Source: Mycobacterium terramassiliense
Lineage (GTDB): Bacteria > Actinomycetota > Actinomycetes > Mycobacteriales > Mycobacteriaceae
Direction: 5' to 3'
Assembly (NCBI RefSeq): GCF_900157385.1
Contig: NZ_LT717700.1
Coordinates: 310,001 to 374,000 of the forward strand
Length of the DNA stretch: 64,000 nucleotides
Part shown: one piece after another, positions 60,123-64,000 of the stretch
Layout of the letters: each line of letters starts with the position of its first letter
Position numbering within the stretch: the stretch's first letter is position 1
The notes under the pieces: generated by a model
The model's input: the letters and a program-made list of their open reading frames with translations, nothing else
Told to the model about the DNA's origin: nothing
Databases searched by the model: none
Position numbers and translations under genes: made by a program

Positions 60123-61663
60123 CCGCACTCAACAGCACAACTGAACTGACTTTTGCCAAACTCGGCGTTCGCGACGAAATCGTCCGCGCACTGGCCGAAA
60201 AGGGGATCGAAAGCCCCTTTGCCATCCAAGAGCTGACGCTGCCCATGGCGCTGGCCGGCGACGACGTGATCGGCCAGGCCCGCACCGGCATGGGCAAGAC
60301 CCTGGCCTTCGGTGTGCCGCTGCTGCAGCGCATCACCGACGGCGCCGCGCACAGGCCGCTGTCCGGCGCCCCGCGGGCGCTGGTCGTGGTCCCCACCCGC
60401 GAGCTGTGCCTGCAGGTCACCGACGACCTGGCGGCGGCCGCCAAGTACCTGACCGCCGAGGACGGCCGCGCGCTGTCGGTGGTCTCCATCTACGGCGGAC
60501 GCGCCTACGAGCCGCAGATCGATGCGCTGCGCGCCGGCGCCGACGTCGTGGTGGGCACCCCCGGCCGGCTGCTCGACCTGTGCCAGCAGGGGCACCTGCA
60601 GCTGGGCGGGCTGTCGGCTCTGGTGCTCGATGAGGCCGACGAGATGCTCGACCTGGGCTTCCTGCCCGACATCGAGCGGATCCTGCGACAGATCCCCGCC
60701 GAACGGCAGTCGATGCTGTTCTCGGCGACCATGCCGGACCCGATCATCACGCTGGCCCGCACCTTCATGAACCAGCCCACCCACATCCGCGCGGAGGCGC
60801 CGCACTCGGCCGCCACGCACGACACCACCGAGCAGTTCGTCTACCGCGCGCACGCCCTGGACAAGGTGGAGCTGGTGAGCCGCGTGCTGCAGGCCGAGGG
60901 CCGCGGGGCGACGATGATCTTCACCCGCACCAAGCGCACCGCGCAGAAGGTGGCCGACGAGCTGGCCGAGCGGGGCTTCAAGGTTGGAGCCGTGCACGGC
61001 GACCTGGGTCAGATCGCCCGCGAGAAGGCGCTGAAGGCCTTTCGGGCCGGCGACGTCGACGTGCTGGTCGCCACCGACGTGGCCGCCCGCGGCATCGACA
61101 TCGATGACATCACCCACGTCATCAACTACCAGATCCCCGAGGACGAGCAGGCCTACGTGCACCGGATCGGCCGCACCGGCCGCGCGGGCAAGACCGGCAT
61201 CGCCGTCACCCTGGTGGACTGGGACGAGCTGCCCCGCTGGACGATGATCGACAAGGCCCTGGGCCTGGAATCCCCCGACCCGGCCGAGACCTACTCCAAC
61301 TCGCCGCACCTGTACGACGAGTTGGGCATCCCCGCCGAAGCGGGCGGCACGATCGGCCAGCCGCGCAGGTCGCCGGGCAGGCGCCGGGACGCCGAGCGCG
61401 GGGGTTCGATCGAAGGCCCGGCCGAACGCCGGGGCGACGAGAAGTCGGGCCGCGCCCGCCCCCGCCCGCCACGGCGGCGCACCCGCGGCGGCCAGCCGGC
61501 CACCGGGCACCCCGCCGGCGCCAACGGTGAGGCCGCCGGCAACGCGCCCTCCGAGGCGGCCTCCGGCGCGGCCGATGGCACCGCCGGGACCCCCCGTCGC
61601 CGCCGTCGGCGCCGCAAGCCCGCCTCGCAGACGACCGCAGCCGGCGCCGCCACCACGAACTGA
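60119..61663 (+). CDS. rhlE: DEAD-box RNA helicase RhlE
   Basis: A 514-residue helicase with every DEAD-box motif readable in order: Q motif (FAIQELTLPMAL), motif I ARTGMGKT, Ia VVPTREL, Ib GTPGR, II LVLDEADEML, III FSATMP, and IV-VI with ATDVAARGIDI and HRIGRTGRAG. The last 110 residues are an Arg/Gly/Pro/Ala-rich basic tail (RRRTRGGQPATG, RRRRRRRK) that probably binds RNA. RhlE works in RNA degradosome and ribosome assembly. Two short ORFs precede it in an overlapping chain. The next gene starts 15 bases after its stop. Confidence 0.95.
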   Translation: MTALNSTTELTFAKLGVRDEIVRALAEKGIESPFAIQELTLPMALAGDDVIGQARTGMGKTLAFGVPLLQRITDGAAHRPLSGAPRALVVVPTRELCLQVTDDLAAAAKYLTAEDGRALSVVSIYGGRAYEPQIDALRAGADVVVGTPGRLLDLCQQGHLQLGGLSALVLDEADEMLDLGFLPDIERILRQIPAERQSMLFSATMPDPIITLARTFMNQPTHIRAEAPHSAATHDTTEQFVYRAHALDKVELVSRVLQAEGRGATMIFTRTKRTAQKVADELAERGFKVGAVHGDLGQIAREKALKAFRAGDVDVLVATDVAARGIDIDDITHVINYQIPEDEQAYVHRIGRTGRAGKTGIAVTLVDWDELPRWTMIDKALGLESPDPAETYSNSPHLYDELGIPAEAGGTIGQPRRSPGRRRDAERGGSIEGPAERRGDEKSGRARPRPPRRRTRGGQPATGHPAGANGEAAGNAPSEAASGAADGTAGTPRRRRRRRKPASQTTAAGAATTN

Positions 61664-61678
61664 GGCCCGCGCCGCCGC

Positions 61679-62855
61679 ATGGTCAAACCGGAACGCCGGA
61701 CCAAGGGCGACATCCTGGCCGCCGCGGCGATCGCGCTCGTCATCGCCCTGGGCGCGGCGTTGATCTGGTGGACCAGCGACGCGAAGGCCACCGTCAGCCC
61801 GGGAGGTCCCGGCCACCCTGAAGCAACTGTGGACCGCGCGAAGCCCCGGCACCACCGCGCCCGTGGTGGTGAGCGGGACCGTCGCCACGGGAGACGGCCG
61901 CCGGGTCGACGGGCGTGACCCGGGCACCGGCCGGTCCCGCTGGAGCTACTCCCGCGACAGCAGGCTGTGCGGGGTGTCCTGGGTCTATCACTACGCCGTC
62001 GCCGTCTTCAAGGACGACCGCGGCTGCGGGCAGGTCAGCACCCTCGACGGGTCCACGGGCCGGCGCGGGGCCGCCCGCAGCGGCTACGCCGACCCGAGCG
62101 TGCGCCTTTCCTCCGACGGCACCACGGTGTTGTCGGCGGGCGACACGCGGCTGGAGCTGTGGCGCTCGGACATGGTCCGGATGCTGGCCTACGGCGAGAC
62201 CGACGCCCGGGTGAAACCGTCGGCGCGGGGACTGCACTCGGGCTGCCGGCTGCTCTCGGCGGAGGCCAGCTCGTCGGCGGTTTCGGTGCTGGAAAGCTGC
62301 GCCCAGCAAGCCGACCTGCGGCTGGTCCTGTTGCGCCCCGGCAAGGAAGACGACGAACCCCAGCAACACGTCGTCGCCGAACCCGGGGTCGCGGCCGATT
62401 CGGGGGCCCGGGTGCTCGCCGTCTGGGAGAACACCACGGCGGTGTATCTGCCGTCACCGCAGCCCAGGGTCGAGGTGGTCGACGACACCGGCACCACCGT
62501 GGCGAGCACGCTGCTGCCCAGGCCGCCGTCGCGCTCGGCGGCGGTGTCGCAGACCGGCAACCTGGTCACGTGGTGGACCGGCGATTCCCTGATGGTCTTC
62601 GACGCGACGAGCATGACCCTGCGCTACACGATCGCCAAGGGCGAGGCGACCGCGCCGCTGGGACCGGGCGTGATGATGGCCGGCCGGCTGCTGGTGCCGG
62701 TCACCGGCGCGATCGGGGTCTACGACCCGCTCAGCGGCGCGAACGAACGCTACATCCCGGTGGACCGGGCGCCCGGCGATGCGGCGGTGGTCCCGGCGGT
62801 TTCGGGATCGCGGGTGTTCGAGCAGCGCGGCGACACCGTGGTGGCCCTGGGCTGA
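61679..62855 (+). pseudogene. Rv3212-like membrane-anchored beta-propeller protein, frame disrupted
   Basis: The N-terminal frame (from ATG 61679) reads MVKPERRTKGDIL, then a transmembrane helix AIALVIALGAALIWWTSDAKATVS, as in Rv3212. It then leaves the family sequence at 61799. The next frame continues it exactly: REVPATLKQLWTARSPG, VVVSGTVATG, SYSRDSRLCGVSWVYHYAV and so on to RGDTVVALG at 62855. Compared with the M. tuberculosis protein as I recall it, about 13 linker residues are missing at the junction and the frame is off by one. The soluble part could still be made from a GTG at 61863. Either a real disruption or an assembly error in a Pro-rich GC stretch. Confidence 0.8.
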
Positions 62856-62977
62856 CCCCGCGCGACGCGCCCGTCCGGCGTGTGCGCCCAGGGCGTTGCG
62901 TGTGCGCTGCGGGCGGCGACACGCCGAGGGGCAGCGCCGTCACCGCACGCTGAACGCCGTCAGAGCGCACTCGCCGG

Positions 62978-63778
62978 CTAGACCTCGACGGCGAAGGTCG
63001 GCAACGGCTTGCCGGTCTTCCAGTGCTTGAGCAACGCCTTCGCCAGCTCGCCATAGGCCACGGCGCCCTTGTTCTTGCGCCCGGCCATCACCGACGAGCC
63101 CGAGGCGCTGGCCTCGGCGAAGCGCACGGTGCGCGGGATCGGCGGGGCGAGCACCGGCATGCCGTAGCGGTCGGCGACGTCGAGCAACACGTCGCGGGTG
63201 TGGGTGGTGCGGGCGTCGTACAGCGTCGGCAGGGCGCCCAGCAGCCGCAGTTCGGGGTTGGTGATCTGCTGGACATCGGCGACCGTGCGCAGGAACTGGC
63301 CGACGCCGCGGTGCGCGAGCGTCTCGCACTGCAGCGGGACGATGACCTCGTCGGCGGCGGTCAGCCCGTTGAGGGTGAGCACGCCCAGCGACGGCGGGCA
63401 GTCGATGACGACCACGTCGAACTGGTCGGCGAGCTTGGCCAGCGCCCGCTTCAGGGCGTATTCGCGGCCGGCCCGCATCAGCAGCATCGCCTCGGCGCCC
63501 GCGAGGTCAATGTTGGCCGGCAGCAGCGTCATTCCCTCCATCGTCGTGACCAGCGCGGCGTTCGGCTCGACCTCGCCGAGCAGGACCTCGTGCACGGACA
63601 CCGGCAGCTTGTCGGGGTCCTGGCCGAGCGAGAAGGTCAAACAACCCTGCGGATCCAGGTCGACGAGCAGCACCCGCTGGCCCTCGTCCGCCATCGCCGC
63701 CCCCAGCGAGGCAACCGTCGTCGTCTTGGCCACACCGCCCTTTTGATTGGCCACCGCCAGTACTCGGGTCCTACTCAC
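62978..63778 (-). CDS. ParA/Soj-like ATPase (Rv3213c-like)
   Basis: A 266-residue ParA-family ATPase. The deviant Walker A is [17 protein letters not shown] (KGGVAKTT), Walker A' LLVDLDPQG and Walker [17 protein letters not shown]. It has no N-terminal helix-turn-helix, and no parB gene lies beside it, so it is a stand-alone relative of SojA/MinD rather than the chromosomal partition pair. The GTG at 63778 ([15 protein letters not shown]) gives the 266 residues that I recall for Rv3213c. It is divergent from the phosphatase gene. Confidence 0.9.
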   Translation of the reverse strand: MSRTRVLAVANQKGGVAKTTTVASLGAAMADEGQRVLLVDLDPQGCLTFSLGQDPDKLPVSVHEVLLGEVEPNAALVTTMEGMTLLPANIDLAGAEAMLLMRAGREYALKRALAKLADQFDVVVIDCPPSLGVLTLNGLTAADEVIVPLQCETLAHRGVGQFLRTVADVQQITNPELRLLGALPTLYDARTTHTRDVLLDVADRYGMPVLAPPIPRTVRFAEASASGSSVMAGRKNKGAVAYGELAKALLKHWKTGKPLPTFAVEV

Positions 63779-63889
63779 AAGCGCCCGCCCCTCCTTGTTG
63801 CCGCGGTCACAGTGCCCATCCTGGCATGTTCGGTCGCGGTGCGCTTCGGCCGACGCGTCCGGCCTGGGCGTCCGGCAGAATCGGTCGGC

Positions 63890-64000
63890 ATGGGCGTCTA
63901 CAACCATCGGCTGGTCCTGCTGCGCCACGGCGAGACGCCGTGGTCCAAGTCCGGCCAGCACACGGGTCGGACGGATCTCGAGCTCACCGATCACGGCCGG
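63890..64000 (+). CDS. gpm2: Histidine phosphatase family protein (Gpm2/Rv3214-like), 5' part
   Basis: The first 37 codons of a gene that runs out of the window: [20 protein letters not shown], then [14 protein letters not shown]. The RHGE motif with catalytic histidine (LLRHGETPW) and the TGRTDLxLT region define the phosphoglycerate-mutase-like histidine phosphatases. Rv3214 was annotated gpm2 but characterised as a broad acid phosphatase, so a true mutase role is doubtful. It is divergent from the ParA-like gene, 111 bases apart. Confidence 0.85.
   Translation, partial: MGVYNHRLVLLRHGETPWSKSGQHTGRTDLELTDHGR

Noticed and set aside
61206..61791. Minus-strand frames opposite the RhlE tail
   Set aside because: They are Arg/Gly/Pro-rich shadows of the basic repeat-like C-terminus.

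Overview
The window is chromosomal DNA of a mycobacterium. The evidence is the very high GC content, frequent GTG starts, WhiB7, the AdnAB helicase-nuclease pair, mycoredoxin, a secreted mycobacterial hemophore, F420-type oxidoreductases and an MmpS-like protein. The right 33 kb (about 31.7-64.0 kb) follows, gene by gene, the order I recall for M. tuberculosis Rv3193c to Rv3214. The left half does not match that order and carries accessory metabolism, so a non-tuberculous Mycobacterium is most likely. The species cannot be fixed from sequence reading alone.

Layout. 0-4.6 kb: a PhoU-DUF3349 fusion, a hemophore, small secreted and acidic proteins, and a three-gene operon (DUF1772, NIPSNAP, DUF4267) divergent from a TetR gene, with paired TAGC-N3-GCTA dyads between. 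4.9-10.8 kb: a module built from duplicated parts, with two NTF2-like proteins, two NAD(P)-binding NPD proteins (one fused to YceI), two MarR regulators and a DoxX protein. The same operator motif stands in front of both MarR genes. 10.9-15.0 kb: SDR enzymes with divergent or nearby TetR regulators and a truncated SRPBCC gene. 15.0-16.5 kb: a gene-poor scar with a perfect 14-bp inverted repeat and gene remnants, ending at an initiator tRNA-fMet gene.

16.5-26.0 kb: a complete glycolate/glyoxylate to glycerate pathway in two divergent operons. GlcD, a glycolate/lactate permease, glycerate kinase and a DsbA-like protein run one way. Hydroxypyruvate isomerase, tartronate semialdehyde reductase, glyoxylate carboligase and an IclR regulator run the other. 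A 15-bp operator-like sequence recurs in the divergent promoter region and upstream of the IclR gene. 26.0-31.7 kb: an uncharacterised cluster with an HxlR regulator and AhpD-like protein, a cupin, two tandem cyanamide-hydratase-like HD proteins flanking a nitroreductase, a DJ-1/AraC regulator and an F420-type LLM oxidoreductase.

31.7-64.0 kb: the conserved core. It holds a UPF0182 membrane protein with a frameshifted tail, a Lon-like PDZ protease, a zincin-like protein, a C39-like lipoprotein, a cyclodehydratase-like E1 protein, an ABC1 kinase, and whiB7 with a readable WhiB7-type promoter, leader ORF and terminator. It continues with uvrD2, mrx1, nudC, a K+ channel, adnB-adnA, lipV, an alkyltransferase-like protein, moeZ, a DUF3152 metalloprotease-like protein, TetR, DUF3107, an MmpS-like protein, a ferritin-like protein, and rhlE behind two chained leader ORFs. 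It ends with a frame-disrupted Rv3212 counterpart, a ParA-like ATPase and the 5' end of a histidine phosphatase gene. Many of these genes serve DNA repair, RNA metabolism or stress and antibiotic response.
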